A stretch of DNA of 64,000 bases from Adlercreutzia equolifaciens DSM 19450. Its GTDB lineage: Bacteria > Actinomycetota > Coriobacteriia > Coriobacteriales > Eggerthellaceae. Under the pieces are notes generated by a model, which ran no database searches, was not told the origin of the DNA, and saw nothing but the letters and a program-made list of their open reading frames with translations. Location: positions 248,001 through 312,000 of the forward strand of contig NC_022567.1 of NCBI RefSeq assembly GCF_000478885.1, given 5' to 3'. Every line of letters starts with the position of its first letter. Within the stretch, counting starts at the first letter, position 1. The position numbers and the translations under genes were made by a program. Below are positions 16,152-25,400 of the stretch, one piece after another.

Positions 16152-16580
16152 TTGAAATCCCGCAGAAATCGCCGCGAGCCTCTCCTACTCCCCGTGGGGC
16201 GAGGAGGAGCTGGCCATGGAGCCGCTGCCCGGCTACGGCGATCGGTTCGAGCGCCCCACTACGGATACAACGTCGAGCTGTCGTCCCCGGAGGGCGGCCT
16301 GCAGTACCTGCGCGACCGCTGGATGTTTAACAGAGTGCTATGCGAGGAGGAGGTGTGCCGCAAGATCCTGCGCGCCGCGCTGGGGATAGAGGTGGGGGAG
16401 ATAGCCTATCTGAACGCCGAGCAGGCGAAGGAGCCGGCAGCGGCGAGCCGCGGCGTCCGCATGGACGCGTTCGCCCGGGAGGGAAGCCGCGTGTTCGACA
16501 TCGAGATGCAGGTCTCCCCCGAAGATGCTGCCTATCGCGATAAAATGCTCGCGGAGTTCGGGCTGGAAAGGGCCGAATAA
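16152..16580 (+). pseudogene. Remnant of a PD-(D/E)XK (Rpn/PDDEXK_2) transposase-like nuclease
   Basis: Residues about 55-120 of this frame match the N-terminal part of the Rpn/PDDEXK_2 family: RDRWMFNRVLCEEEVC, a GIEVGEIAYLNAEQ strand and RMDAFAREGSRVFDIEMQ, which includes the D..D.E.Q catalytic pattern. The frame stops about 15 residues later, whereas the family usually continues for some 150-200 residues. Upstream, plausible coding sequence (SPWGEEELAMEPLPGYGDRF) lies in another frame, suggesting a frameshift near 16255. It is a broken gene. It sits beside an inverted-repeat element, so this area has collected debris. Confidence 0.65.
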
Positions 16581-16658
16581 ACATCAGAGGAAGCGCACTG
16601 GAAGATGGATGTCCTCCGCTGGGGAAGGGTGCTGTCTGTCTGATATCAAAATATTACA

Positions 16659-16686
16659 TTAAAAATTATTGATAACGTGCTAGTAT
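16659..16686 (+). promoter_or_regulatory. Candidate promoter for the small HTH gene
   Basis: TTAAAA (16659) and TAGTAT (16681) are separated by 16 bases, in a markedly AT-rich stretch about 105 bases before the HTH start. Confidence 0.45.
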
Positions 16687-16791
16687 GTTAAGTACATCAT
16701 GAGGTCGCTACGCCGCTGTGAAGAAGCTACGGCTGCGCGGGCACCTGAAGGAGCACGCAAAAGCGGTCTTCTGAGCGGATGGGAGCATGCT

Positions 16792-17010
16792 ATGCCTATT
16801 GTGTCGAAATTGAAGGTGGTCATGGCCGACCGCGACGTCAGTGTCAACGAGCTGTCGGAGAAGGTGGGGCGTTCGGCGGTGAACCTCTCCCACTTGCGCT
16901 GCAATCACTCAAAAGGTATTCGGATCTCGCTGCTGGAGGATTTGTGCCGTGAGCTGCACTGCCAACCGGGCGATTTACTCGTGTACGAACCGCCCGCTCG
17001 CGAGGAGTAG
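16792..17010 (+). CDS. Small Cro/C1-type HTH regulator (paralog)
   Basis: 72 residues, closely similar to the gene at 15361: both start MPI, share DRxxSVNELS, and end the HTH with CQPGDL. The HTH fills the whole protein. ATG 16792 has GGGAG upstream; an upstream extension to 16699 has no such site. No DUF2975 gene accompanies it, so it may be an orphan copy. It should bind DNA; the target is unknown. Confidence 0.8.
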   Translation: MPIVSKLKVVMADRDVSVNELSEKVGRSAVNLSHLRCNHSKGIRISLLEDLCRELHCQPGDLLVYEPPAREE

Positions 17011-17148
17011 GACTGACCGAGTCGGCAGACGTCGACGAGACGCCTTCCATCGCTGTTATTTTAAAAAGACACGGGAAAGATTCTTAAGAGCTTGTGAGAG
17101 CCTTTCGCTCGCTCGCTCGATTGGCGGGGTGAGCGGAAGTTCTGCGCC

Positions 17149-17379
17149 TTAGAAGTCGATGAGGGAGCCCAGGGGGACGTCGAGGGCGTCGGCGATTTCG
17201 ATATATTTGGCGATGCCCGTGTTGTGCTTGCCGGCCTCGATGCGGGCGATGACGGCTTGGTCGGTGTGCACCATGAGGGCGAGCCTTTGCTGGGAAAGGT
17301 TTTGGGCAATGCGATGCGCCCTGATCTGCTGACCAAGCGAGTGAATGCGGGCTTGCACCTTTTCCTGTTCGTCGTTCAT
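17149..17379 (-). CDS. XRE-family HTH regulator
   Basis: 76 residues, almost all one helix-turn-helix domain (QIRAHRIAQNLSQQRLALMV, then DQAVIARIEAGKHNTG and ADALDVPLGSLIDF). A basic transcription regulator or antitoxin-like protein without a visible partner. A perfect 12-bp palindrome lies 37-48 bases upstream of its start and may be its own operator. The ribosome site is weak. Confidence 0.8.
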   Translation of the reverse strand: MNDEQEKVQARIHSLGQQIRAHRIAQNLSQQRLALMVHTDQAVIARIEAGKHNTGIAKYIEIADALDVPLGSLIDF

Positions 17380-17415
17380 GGGGCCAAGGGTACGTTGATG
17401 ACGAATCAGTCATAG

Positions 17416-17427
17416 GTCATATATGAC
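17416..17427. promoter_or_regulatory. Palindromic operator candidate for the XRE gene
   Basis: GTCATATATGAC is a perfect palindrome in the promoter region of the minus-strand XRE gene. TATGAC repeats just beside it. Confidence 0.5.
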
Positions 17428-17680
17428 ATAACTTGGCAATTTCTGAAGAATGGGCGCACGGGAAGGGTAGCTGCCTGGCGTCTGCGCGATATGCGTTTCT
17501 GCTCGCAGTGGTCTGCACGGAGGTTTGCGGTTCAGCAGGAGAGGGTTCGGGTAAGCCCCTATGCTCGCGCCCCAGCCCTGAGCTAATTCTTTGATCTTGG
17601 AAGGCTGACGCTGCGTTGGCGAGGGACTTCGGGTAATATGTATCCGTTTACAAGATCCTGCCGACGAAGGGATGTACTCG

Positions 17681-18397
17681 ATGGCGAACGAATACAAGTA
17701 CGATCGCGTGCTGCTCAAGCTATCTGGCGAGGCGCTCGCCGGCGATCAGGGGTACGGCATTGACCCGCGAGTGGTCGATGACCTTGCCGAGGAAATCGCC
17801 GAGATCGTTCACGATGGCGTGCAGCTGGCTGTGGTTGTTGGCGGGGGCAACATCTTCCGCGGCCTGGCCGGATCGGCCGAGGGCATGGATCGCTCTCAGG
17901 CCGATTACATCGGCATGCTGGCCACGGTGATGAACGCGCTCGCTCTGCAGGACGCCTTCGAGCGCCACGGCATCTTCTCCCGTGTGCAGAGTGCCATCAA
18001 TATGCAGGAAGTGTCCGAGCCCTACATTCGCCGTCGTGCGATCCGTCATTTGGAGAAGGGGCGCGTCGTCATTTTGGCGGCTGGCACGGGCAATCCCTAT
18101 TTCACGACCGATACGACGGCGGCCCTGCGCGCCTGCGAGCTGGACGTCGATTGCGTCATGAAGGCCACGAAGGTCGACGGCGTCTACGATGCCGATCCGA
18201 TGAAGAACCCCGACGCGCGCCGGTTCGACCATATCAGCTATATGGAGGTGCTGAGCCAGGGGCTGCATGTCATGGATGCCACGGCCACCTCGCTTTGCAT
18301 GGACAACGACGTGCCCATGATCGTCTTCGACCTCACCAAGCCGGGCAACATCAAGGCCGCTCTGCAGGGCGAGCCGGTGGGCACGGTGGTCGAGTAG
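17681..18397 (+). CDS. pyrH: UMP kinase
   Basis: 238 residues of the amino acid kinase fold: LLKLSGEALAG at the N-terminus, VVGGGNIFRG near 65, AAGTGNPYFTTDTTAALRA near 145 and the KVDGVYDADP motif near 170. It phosphorylates UMP to UDP with ATP, the first committed step to UTP and CTP. ATG 17681 is preferred because GAAGGG ends 9 bases before it; ATG 17672 would have no spacing. frr follows, as in most bacteria, but rpsB and tsf are not upstream. TAATAT at 17634 is a weak promoter candidate. Confidence 0.96.
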   Translation: MANEYKYDRVLLKLSGEALAGDQGYGIDPRVVDDLAEEIAEIVHDGVQLAVVVGGGNIFRGLAGSAEGMDRSQADYIGMLATVMNALALQDAFERHGIFSRVQSAINMQEVSEPYIRRRAIRHLEKGRVVILAAGTGNPYFTTDTTAALRACELDVDCVMKATKVDGVYDADPMKNPDARRFDHISYMEVLSQGLHVMDATATSLCMDNDVPMIVFDLTKPGNIKAALQGEPVGTVVE

Positions 18398-18539
18398 GCG
18401 CCTGGAGCGCAGGCCGCGTCGGAGCCGCTTGTCGGCACGATAGCGAGGACGAGCGTATGCCGCGGGTTGAGAAACTCGCGGCGGATTCTAGAAGGATTTC
18501 AGGGGGAGGAGCCCCTGAGTGATTAGGGAGGAAACCCTC

Positions 18540-19103
18540 ATGGCAGATATCGACGAGATTCTGATGAGCACGGAAGAGCGCATGGAAAAGGCCATCACGG
18601 CGCTGAAGGAGAACTTCATGGGCGTGCGCACGGGCCGCGCCAACGCCATGGTGCTCGACCGCATCAAGGTGGACTACTACGGCGTGCCCACGCCGGTGAA
18701 CCAGATGGCTGGCGTGAAGACGCCCGAGGCCCATCTGCTGGTCATCGAGCCTTGGGACAAGGGCATGCTGCGTGCCATCGAGCACGCCATCCTCGAGAGC
18801 GATTTGGGCGTGACCCCGAACAACGACGGCTCGGTCATTCGCCTGCCGTTCCCGAGCTTGACCGAGGAGCGCCGCCGCGATCTGGTGAAGCAGTGCAAGA
18901 CCTACGCCGAGGAAGCGCGCGTGGCCGTGCGCAACGCCCGCCGCGATGCGAACACCGCGATCGAGAAGGCCGTGAAGAACGACAACCTTCCCGAGGACGA
19001 ATCGAAGCGGGCCGAGGCCGAGATCCAGAAGATGACCGATCGGTTCGTTGCCGAGGTCGATGAGGTTCTGAAGAAGAAGGAAGCCGAGGTCATGGAGATC
19101 TAG
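18540..19103 (+). CDS. frr: Ribosome recycling factor
   Basis: 187 residues matching RRF throughout: ENFMGVRTGRANAMVLD near 25, YYGVPTPVNQMA, LRLPFPSLTEERR-type core (here IRLPFPSLTEERRRDLVKQ) and the C-terminal helices. With EF-G it splits post-termination ribosomes. AGGGAGGA precedes ATG 18540. It lies 142 bases after pyrH in the same direction. Confidence 0.97.
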   Translation: MADIDEILMSTEERMEKAITALKENFMGVRTGRANAMVLDRIKVDYYGVPTPVNQMAGVKTPEAHLLVIEPWDKGMLRAIEHAILESDLGVTPNNDGSVIRLPFPSLTEERRRDLVKQCKTYAEEARVAVRNARRDANTAIEKAVKNDNLPEDESKRAEAEIQKMTDRFVAEVDEVLKKKEAEVMEI

Positions 19104-19140
19104 GGGGTTCACTGGCTTCACGAACGACCGGTGGGTAGGG

Positions 19141-19920
19141 ATGAACAAGGATTTAGATTACATATTTCCGGATCCGCCCGAGGGGGTTGATCCTCGGGCG
19201 CTTGATCCGGAGAGGATCCCCGAGTCGGTGGCCATCATCATGGACGGCAACGGGCGATGGGCGAAAAAGCGTGCGTTGAACCGCCTGAAGGGCCATAAGG
19301 CCGGCATCGAGGCGGTGCGAGAGGCCATTCGCTGCGCGTCGGATCTTGGGGTGCGCTATCTGACCATCTACTCGTTTTCCACGGAGAACTGGAAGCGGCC
19401 CGAAGATGAGGTCGTGGGGCTGATGGATCTGTTCGCCAAGACCATGCTCGCCGAAGTGGACGGCCTTCATGAAGAGGGCGTGCGCGTGCGAACGATCGGC
19501 GATCTCTCGGCGCTTCCCGCAGAGACGCGCGAGGCTTTCGATGAGGCCTGGGAGAAGACGCGCGACAATGACGGTATGACGCTGGTGGTGGCCGTGAACT
19601 ACGGTGGCCGTCAGGAAATACTGCGCGCTTGCCGGGGCTGCATGCGCGAGGCGGTGCTTTTGGGCGAAGAGACCGGGGAAGTGATAGAGCCCACCGAGGA
19701 GATGTTCGAGCGGGGGCTGTACACGTTCGGGATGCCCGACCCCGACCTGGTCATTCGCACTTCGGGCGAGATGCGCATCTCGAACTTCCTGCTGTGGCAG
19801 ATTGCCTATTCCGAATTCGTGGTCACCGATGTGCTGTGGCCCGACTTCAACCGCTACACCTTCCTGGAGTGCCTGCTCGAGTATCAGGGGCGGAACCGCC
19901 GTTTCGGGGGCGTAGCCTAA
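19141..19920 (+). CDS. uppS: Isoprenyl transferase (undecaprenyl diphosphate synthase)
   Basis: 259 residues of the cis-prenyltransferase family: IIMDGNGRWAKKR with the catalytic Asp, HKAGIEAVRE, YSFSTENWKRP, VVAVNYGGRQEI and the C-terminal DLVIRTSGEMRISNFLLWQ motif. It condenses isopentenyl diphosphate units into the C55 carrier lipid for peptidoglycan and teichoic acid precursors. The last codon abuts the cdsA start. The MEP pathway genes dxr and ispG that feed it lie downstream. Confidence 0.96.
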   Translation: MNKDLDYIFPDPPEGVDPRALDPERIPESVAIIMDGNGRWAKKRALNRLKGHKAGIEAVREAIRCASDLGVRYLTIYSFSTENWKRPEDEVVGLMDLFAKTMLAEVDGLHEEGVRVRTIGDLSALPAETREAFDEAWEKTRDNDGMTLVVAVNYGGRQEILRACRGCMREAVLLGEETGEVIEPTEEMFERGLYTFGMPDPDLVIRTSGEMRISNFLLWQIAYSEFVVTDVLWPDFNRYTFLECLLEYQGRNRRFGGVA

Positions 19921-21147
19921 ATGCGCGGGGGGATTTCCGACGAAGAGAAGAGGGATCGAGCCCGAGCGGCGCGCGAGCGATTGCGCCGAGGCGACCATGG
20001 TCGCCGTGTGCGTTCGGAAGAGCGCGGAAGCGTGTCAGCTGCGCGTGGGGCGGCGGCTTCTGACGGGATGAGTGCGTCCCTTGACGAGGTGAGTGCGCCC
20101 TCGGAGGAGCGCACTCATTTGCTCGACCGACTGCAGCCCGATGAGGAACGCGACTTGCCCCCCGTCGTTTGCGATGCGGAGTCGGCCCCCGAAGGTCCTC
20201 CCTGGCACTACGACCTCTCCGACGAGGAGCGCGCCGCTCGCGAGGAGAAGCGCGAGACGCGCCAGGAGAAGCGTGATCGCCTGAAGCAGAAGGCGCTGGA
20301 CAAGACGCCGGACAAGCTGCGCAATCCCTCCGATCTTCAAGTGCGTTTCCGTACCGGGGTAATTTACACGGCGGTGACGGTCATCTGCGTGCTGGCCGGC
20401 AACATCCCCATGGTGCTCATGCTGATGGTTGTCGCTGGCATCTGCGCCGGCGAGTTCTTCTACATGCTGCGCTCCGATGCGAAGCTGCCCAACGAGATGC
20501 TCGGCATCATCGCGGCCGTGCTCTATCCCCTAAGTGTGTACATTGCTGGTCTGGTGGGCGCGATGCTGGTGAGCTTGGCTCTTCTGCTGGCCCTCTTGGT
20601 GTGGTACGTGTTCTGGCTGCGGGCCCGCATCCCCGATGTGGGGGTGAGCTTCTTCGGCGCTGCCTACACGGGCCTTCTGCTGTGCGGACTGGTGATTATC
20701 CGTGTGTCGCTGCCGGCGCCGTGGGGCGGCGTCTGCGTGCTTCTGCTGTTCTTGTCGGTGTGGGCCAACGACGCCTTCGCCTATTTGGTGGGAAGCAAAA
20801 TCGGGAGGCACAAGCTGGCACCGCGCACGAGTCCGAAGAAGAGCTGGGAAGGGTTCATCGCAGGTCTGGTGGGGTCGGTGATATTTTGGTGCCTCATGAC
20901 GCTGGTGCCCGGCATCACCATGGCCATTCCTCAGGCTATTGTCTTCGGCATCATTTCCGGCTGCATGGGAGTGCTGGGCGATTTGGCGGAGAGCCGCATC
21001 AAGCGGAATTCCGGGTTCAAGGACTCCGGCACCATCATGCCCGGCCACGGCGGCCTGCTCGATCGGAGCGACTCGCTGTTCCTCACCTCCATCACGGCAG
21101 CTATCCTTCTGATAGCCGGCGGTTGCATTCCCTATGCTCTTTTCTAG
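19921..21147 (+). CDS. cdsA: Phosphatidate cytidylyltransferase
   Basis: 408 residues. The C-terminal 270 form the CdsA membrane domain with about 8 TM helices and the signature from SRIKRNSGFKDSG to MPGHGGLLDRSD near residue 365. It makes CDP-diacylglycerol from phosphatidate and CTP for phospholipid synthesis. The first 140 residues are a highly charged Arg/Glu-rich segment not needed for catalysis and absent from most CdsA proteins. The ATG follows the uppS stop directly, so translation is probably coupled. Confidence 0.93.
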   Translation: MRGGISDEEKRDRARAARERLRRGDHGRRVRSEERGSVSAARGAAASDGMSASLDEVSAPSEERTHLLDRLQPDEERDLPPVVCDAESAPEGPPWHYDLSDEERAAREEKRETRQEKRDRLKQKALDKTPDKLRNPSDLQVRFRTGVIYTAVTVICVLAGNIPMVLMLMVVAGICAGEFFYMLRSDAKLPNEMLGIIAAVLYPLSVYIAGLVGAMLVSLALLLALLVWYVFWLRARIPDVGVSFFGAAYTGLLLCGLVIIRVSLPAPWGGVCVLLLFLSVWANDAFAYLVGSKIGRHKLAPRTSPKKSWEGFIAGLVGSVIFWCLMTLVPGITMAIPQAIVFGIISGCMGVLGDLAESRIKRNSGFKDSGTIMPGHGGLLDRSDSLFLTSITAAILLIAGGCIPYALF

Positions 21148-21201
21148 GCGGTCTGCTACGGCCCGCTCCTCGCACGTCTTCTCGTATTGAAAGGGGTTCT
21201 T

Positions 21202-22464
21202 ATGGCCAAACGGCGCATTGTGGTACTCGGTTCCACCGGGTCCATCGGCACCCAAACCCTCGATGTCGTGCGACAGCACGGCGATAAGCTGGAGATCGTC
21301 GGCCTCGCGGTGAACAACTCCCTGGATGCGCTGCTCGCCCAAGCTCGGGAGTTCGATGTGCGCCATCTGGCCGTGGGGAATGCCGCTTTGGCGAACGACC
21401 CCCGTTGCGATGAGGCGCGGGCCCTCGTGCGGTCGCTGGCCGTCCCCAAGGACCAGGAGGACGCGGAGGCGAGCTTCGGTGTTGGTTCCGAAGCCGTCGT
21501 GGCCCTCACCCAACTGCCCGAGGTGGATGTCGTCGTGAACGCCCTGGTAGGAGCAGCTGGCTTGGAGGCGAGCTATGCGACGCTGAAGGCAGGCAAGGTG
21601 CTCGCTTTGGCCAATAAGGAGTCGCTTGTGGTGGGTGGCGACCTCATTATGCCGCTGGCAGCAGCGGTGGATGCGGATCGTCGGGCCTCCGGCGTAGCTC
21701 CGGCGACAGGGCCGGCAGGCGCGCTCATGCCCATCGATTCGGAGCATGGAGCCATCTACCAATGTCTGCTCGGAGAGAACCCGCGCGAGGTCTCGAAGCT
21801 GTGGGTGACGGCTTCGGGCGGCCCGTTCCGAGGCAAGACGATCGCCGACCTGGAGGCGGTCACGCCAGCTCAGGCACTGGCCCATCCCACCTGGAACATG
21901 GGGGCGAAGATCTCCATCGATTCCTCGACGCTGATGAACAAGGGGCTCGAAGTCATCGAGGCGCACCACTTGTTCGCGATGCCCTACGATCAGATCGAGG
22001 TGGTAGTGCAGCCCCAGAGTGCCATCCATTCGATGGTGGAGTTTACCGATGGGTCGGTTCTGGCTCATTTGGGCACGACCGATATGCGCATTCCCATTCA
22101 ATTTGCTCTCTCCTATCCCGAGCGGTGGGAGGCTCCCGTGAGACCGCTCGATTTTCGGACGTTGGGCTCGCTGGAATTTGCGGCGCCCGATGTGGATACG
22201 TTCCGCTGTCTTTCTCTGGCTCGTCATGCAGGTGAGGTGGGGGGCACGCTGCCCGCCGTCATGAATGCCGCCAACGAAGTGGCGGTGGCGGCATTTCTCG
22301 CCGAGCAGATCGGCTACCTCGATATCGCCCGCTGCGTCGAAGCGACCATGGACGCCCACGAAGGGGCAGGCGTCCAAGTCGTGGAGAGCCTCGAGCAGCT
22401 GAAGGCCGTCGACGCATGGGCCCGCGCCTTCGCAAGCGAGTGGGCCCGGGGGCGGCGGAGTTAG
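21202..22464 (+). CDS. dxr: 1-deoxy-D-xylulose 5-phosphate reductoisomerase
   Basis: 420 residues with the NADPH motif GSTGSIGTQTLD, ALANKESLVVGG near 145, PIDSEHGAIYQCL near 180, TASGGPFRGKT, HPTWNMGAKISIDSSTLMNKG near 235 and the Glu-rich metal site. It makes 2-C-methylerythritol 4-phosphate in the MEP isoprenoid pathway. ATG 21202 has GAAAGGGG upstream. An insertion of about 15 residues (DADRRASGVAPATGPAG) precedes the SEH motif. It converges on the surface protein gene 22 bases away. Confidence 0.96.
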   Translation: MAKRRIVVLGSTGSIGTQTLDVVRQHGDKLEIVGLAVNNSLDALLAQAREFDVRHLAVGNAALANDPRCDEARALVRSLAVPKDQEDAEASFGVGSEAVVALTQLPEVDVVVNALVGAAGLEASYATLKAGKVLALANKESLVVGGDLIMPLAAAVDADRRASGVAPATGPAGALMPIDSEHGAIYQCLLGENPREVSKLWVTASGGPFRGKTIADLEAVTPAQALAHPTWNMGAKISIDSSTLMNKGLEVIEAHHLFAMPYDQIEVVVQPQSAIHSMVEFTDGSVLAHLGTTDMRIPIQFALSYPERWEAPVRPLDFRTLGSLEFAAPDVDTFRCLSLARHAGEVGGTLPAVMNAANEVAVAAFLAEQIGYLDIARCVEATMDAHEGAGVQVVESLEQLKAVDAWARAFASEWARGRRS

Positions 22465-22486
22465 CGGCGCCGCCCCGGAAGCGTTC

Positions 22487-25400
22487 TCAGCGGCGCTTGC
22501 GGTAGGCGACGAAGGCAGCGCCGGCGCCGGCTACGGCGAGCAGGGCGACCAAGCAAATCACCGTGAGGCTCTCGTCTCCCGTTTGAGCGAGGCGCGAGGT
22601 TTGGGCGACGCGCGTCGGCTCGGGCTCGTCGGCTTCGGGCTCAGTGGGCTCCTCCGGCTCGTCGCCGCCGGTCGGCGGCAGCGGCAGGTCGGGATAGGCG
22701 TAGGAGACGGTCTGCCCCTCGTCCTCGATGTCGGCGTGGAGGGCCACCTCGATGTCGTCGTGCAGCAGCGATTCGAAGACCACGAGGCTCACGCCATCCA
22801 AGTTGGTGCCGGGAACGGTGATCTCGACATCCACCGTGCCCGAGGATTCCTCGGGGATGAACCGGTGGCTTACCATGACCACTTTATCCTCCACGAGCCA
22901 CGGGGCGTTTTCCTCTTTGTCCATGAGCACGGCGGATAGCTCGTACTCCTCGCCGGGGGTTAGGCCCTGGTAGCTGACGGTGTCGATGATGGTGACCTCT
23001 TCTGCCGGCACGCCTTCGTGGGTGCCGGTGGCGGCGTCGACGGCCGTTGTGCCGATGGCGATAGGGCTCACGGCGATGGTCTGCTTGCGGTCGGCGAGAT
23101 CGCGGTGCGAGGCTACTTCGACGCCATCTTGCAGAAGCGTCTCGAAGACGACGAGGTTGGTGTCCTCGGTGATCGCCGAGGCGTCGAAGGCGAAGGTCAC
23201 GTTTGCGTACCCGTTGTAATCCTCGGGAGTGAACTCAAGCTCGGCGGCGACTTCTTCCTCATTCACGAGGAACGGCTCTCCGGTGGCTTTGTCCATGAGG
23301 GTTCCCCGAAGCAGATAGGGCTCTCCGGGCTCTAGGCCAGAATAAGTGACTCGATCGATGACGACGGCCTTGGTATCGGCGCTGATCTGCGTGTCGTACA
23401 GATCGTCGGACAGACCGTCGTAGGCACTCGTGCGGATCGTGGGCTTGCCGGTGCCCGTGTTGTTGAGGGTGCCCAAGTCGATGACGAGCCCCTCATCGCT
23501 CTCGTCAACCACGATTTCATCGCGGATCATCTCGAAGATTGCGTTGGCCGGGCATCGAAGCTCTTCCAGCTCGTACGTGTCAAAGGGCAGTGCGCCCAGT
23601 CCGTTGTCTGCAGCGACGGACGCCCCTTCGGCATTGAGACCGAACCAGATCCCCGCTGTGGCATCAAGGGCCTCGGTGTCCAACGTAAGCGGCATCTGGA
23701 AGCTGCCGTCAGGAGCGGTGAACTGCGCGTCGTTGGCGTTCGTGTTCGCGTCGTGGGGATGGCCCGGGGTAGATTCCGTGGAAGCGAGCCCGTTCTTGTC
23801 CGTGACGAGGATGTGCCATTCGCCGGTCGTCTTCGAGGTGAGCTTGAAGGGGATGCCGGCCAGCTTCGCGGCGCCGTCGGCGCGCTTCATAAAGCGCAGA
23901 TCGGTGCGGGCAACGCGGTCGGTGACGAGATCGCCATTCTGCTCCGCATCGAAGGTCTCGATAATCTCGCCATCGGTGTCGGCATCGGTGACATGGCGCA
24001 CATGCACGGTCTCGTCGAGGAGGTAGCCGCGCGGCGCTTTCACTTCCTGGATGGCATAGGTGCCGATGGGAAGCGCGATGCGGCCGTTGGAGAGCTTGTA
24101 GAACGCATCGCCTGCCACCTTGTAGGGAAGCTCCTCGGTCGTTCCGTCGGCCAAGGTGTGCGTGAAACTGCTCTCTGCCTGGTCGAGTAGGAAGGCGCCC
24201 TCGTCGTTGGTGCGCACGACCCAGCTTGCTTGCGGCTCGAGGGTCTTAAGGGCGTCCAGGGAAGCGTTCTTGGCCGCATAATAATCGATGCGGAAGTGGG
24301 CATCGCCGAGGGTGGCGGCACCCTGCGCATGGCTCTGACCGCTTTGAGCATCCTTCTTCTGGATAAGAAGAGAGAGGGGATTCAGCTTTGCCTTGTCGCT
24401 GACGGCAGTGGTATTCACGCGGGTGACGGAACGATCGGCGACGGTCACGGCATAGGTTCGGCTATCCAGAGCATAGCCCTCCAGAGGGCGCTTGGTCTCG
24501 CGCACCCAATAGGAGCCGATGGGCATCTCGTCGATGCGCCCGTAGCCATCGGCATCGCCGTTCAGACTCGTACGGATTTCGCGGACGAGCTTTGTGCAGG
24601 CCGAGTCCGCGTACACGCCATAGACGGCGCCCGCCAAGGTGTAGCCGGGGTGCCCCAGCGTGACCTCGGGATAGCCCGACTGCTTGAGCAAGTCGATGGA
24701 GCCGCGCATGGGTTCATCGGCAAAGGAGACTTGGCACACGACGCTCTCGTCGCTGGTTGCCTCCACGGTCGCCTTCTGGACGGCGCTGTTCAGGCGGAAT
24801 CCGGGTGGGGCGAACAGTTCGCAGAAGTAATAGTCGCCGCCCTCGATGTCCTCGACGACCGCGCTTCTGCCGTCCGCCCCGGTGACGAGGGTAAACGAAG
24901 CATTGGCCTGGGCCCAGGTGCGGGCCGCCTGCCAGCTTCCCCAGGCGCCCTTGGCGGCCTGATCGGCCGCTGCTTCGGCGCTCGCACGGGTGGAGAAGGC
25001 GCCGAATACCGCGTTGGCGAGCGAGTAATTCCCGTTGGCGTTGGAGATGGTGGGATTGGCGGAGGTCTTCACGACCTGGGCGCGCCCGGTGTTGATGGGC
25101 TCCACGAGCAGGTAGCCGACAACGTCCTGAAACTCCTTGTTGGTGGCGGCAGATCGGGCATCGATTTTGTAGTAGAACTTGTACCACCCGTTGTACGCGG
25201 ATTGCGAGCCGGTGTAGGTGCCCTTGTAGGTGATGTAGTTGTCGCCATTGGGGTTGCTTGCCACGGCGCCGTAGCCGTTGGAAACGCCGGCAGTGCCGCA
25301 GGTGGCTTGGGCCATGGCGCGGTTGGTGGGTGCGCTTCCCCCGCTGTAGTTGGTGTCCTTGTAGTCGTTGCCCGTGGTGAGGAAGCGAGCGCGGTAGTCG

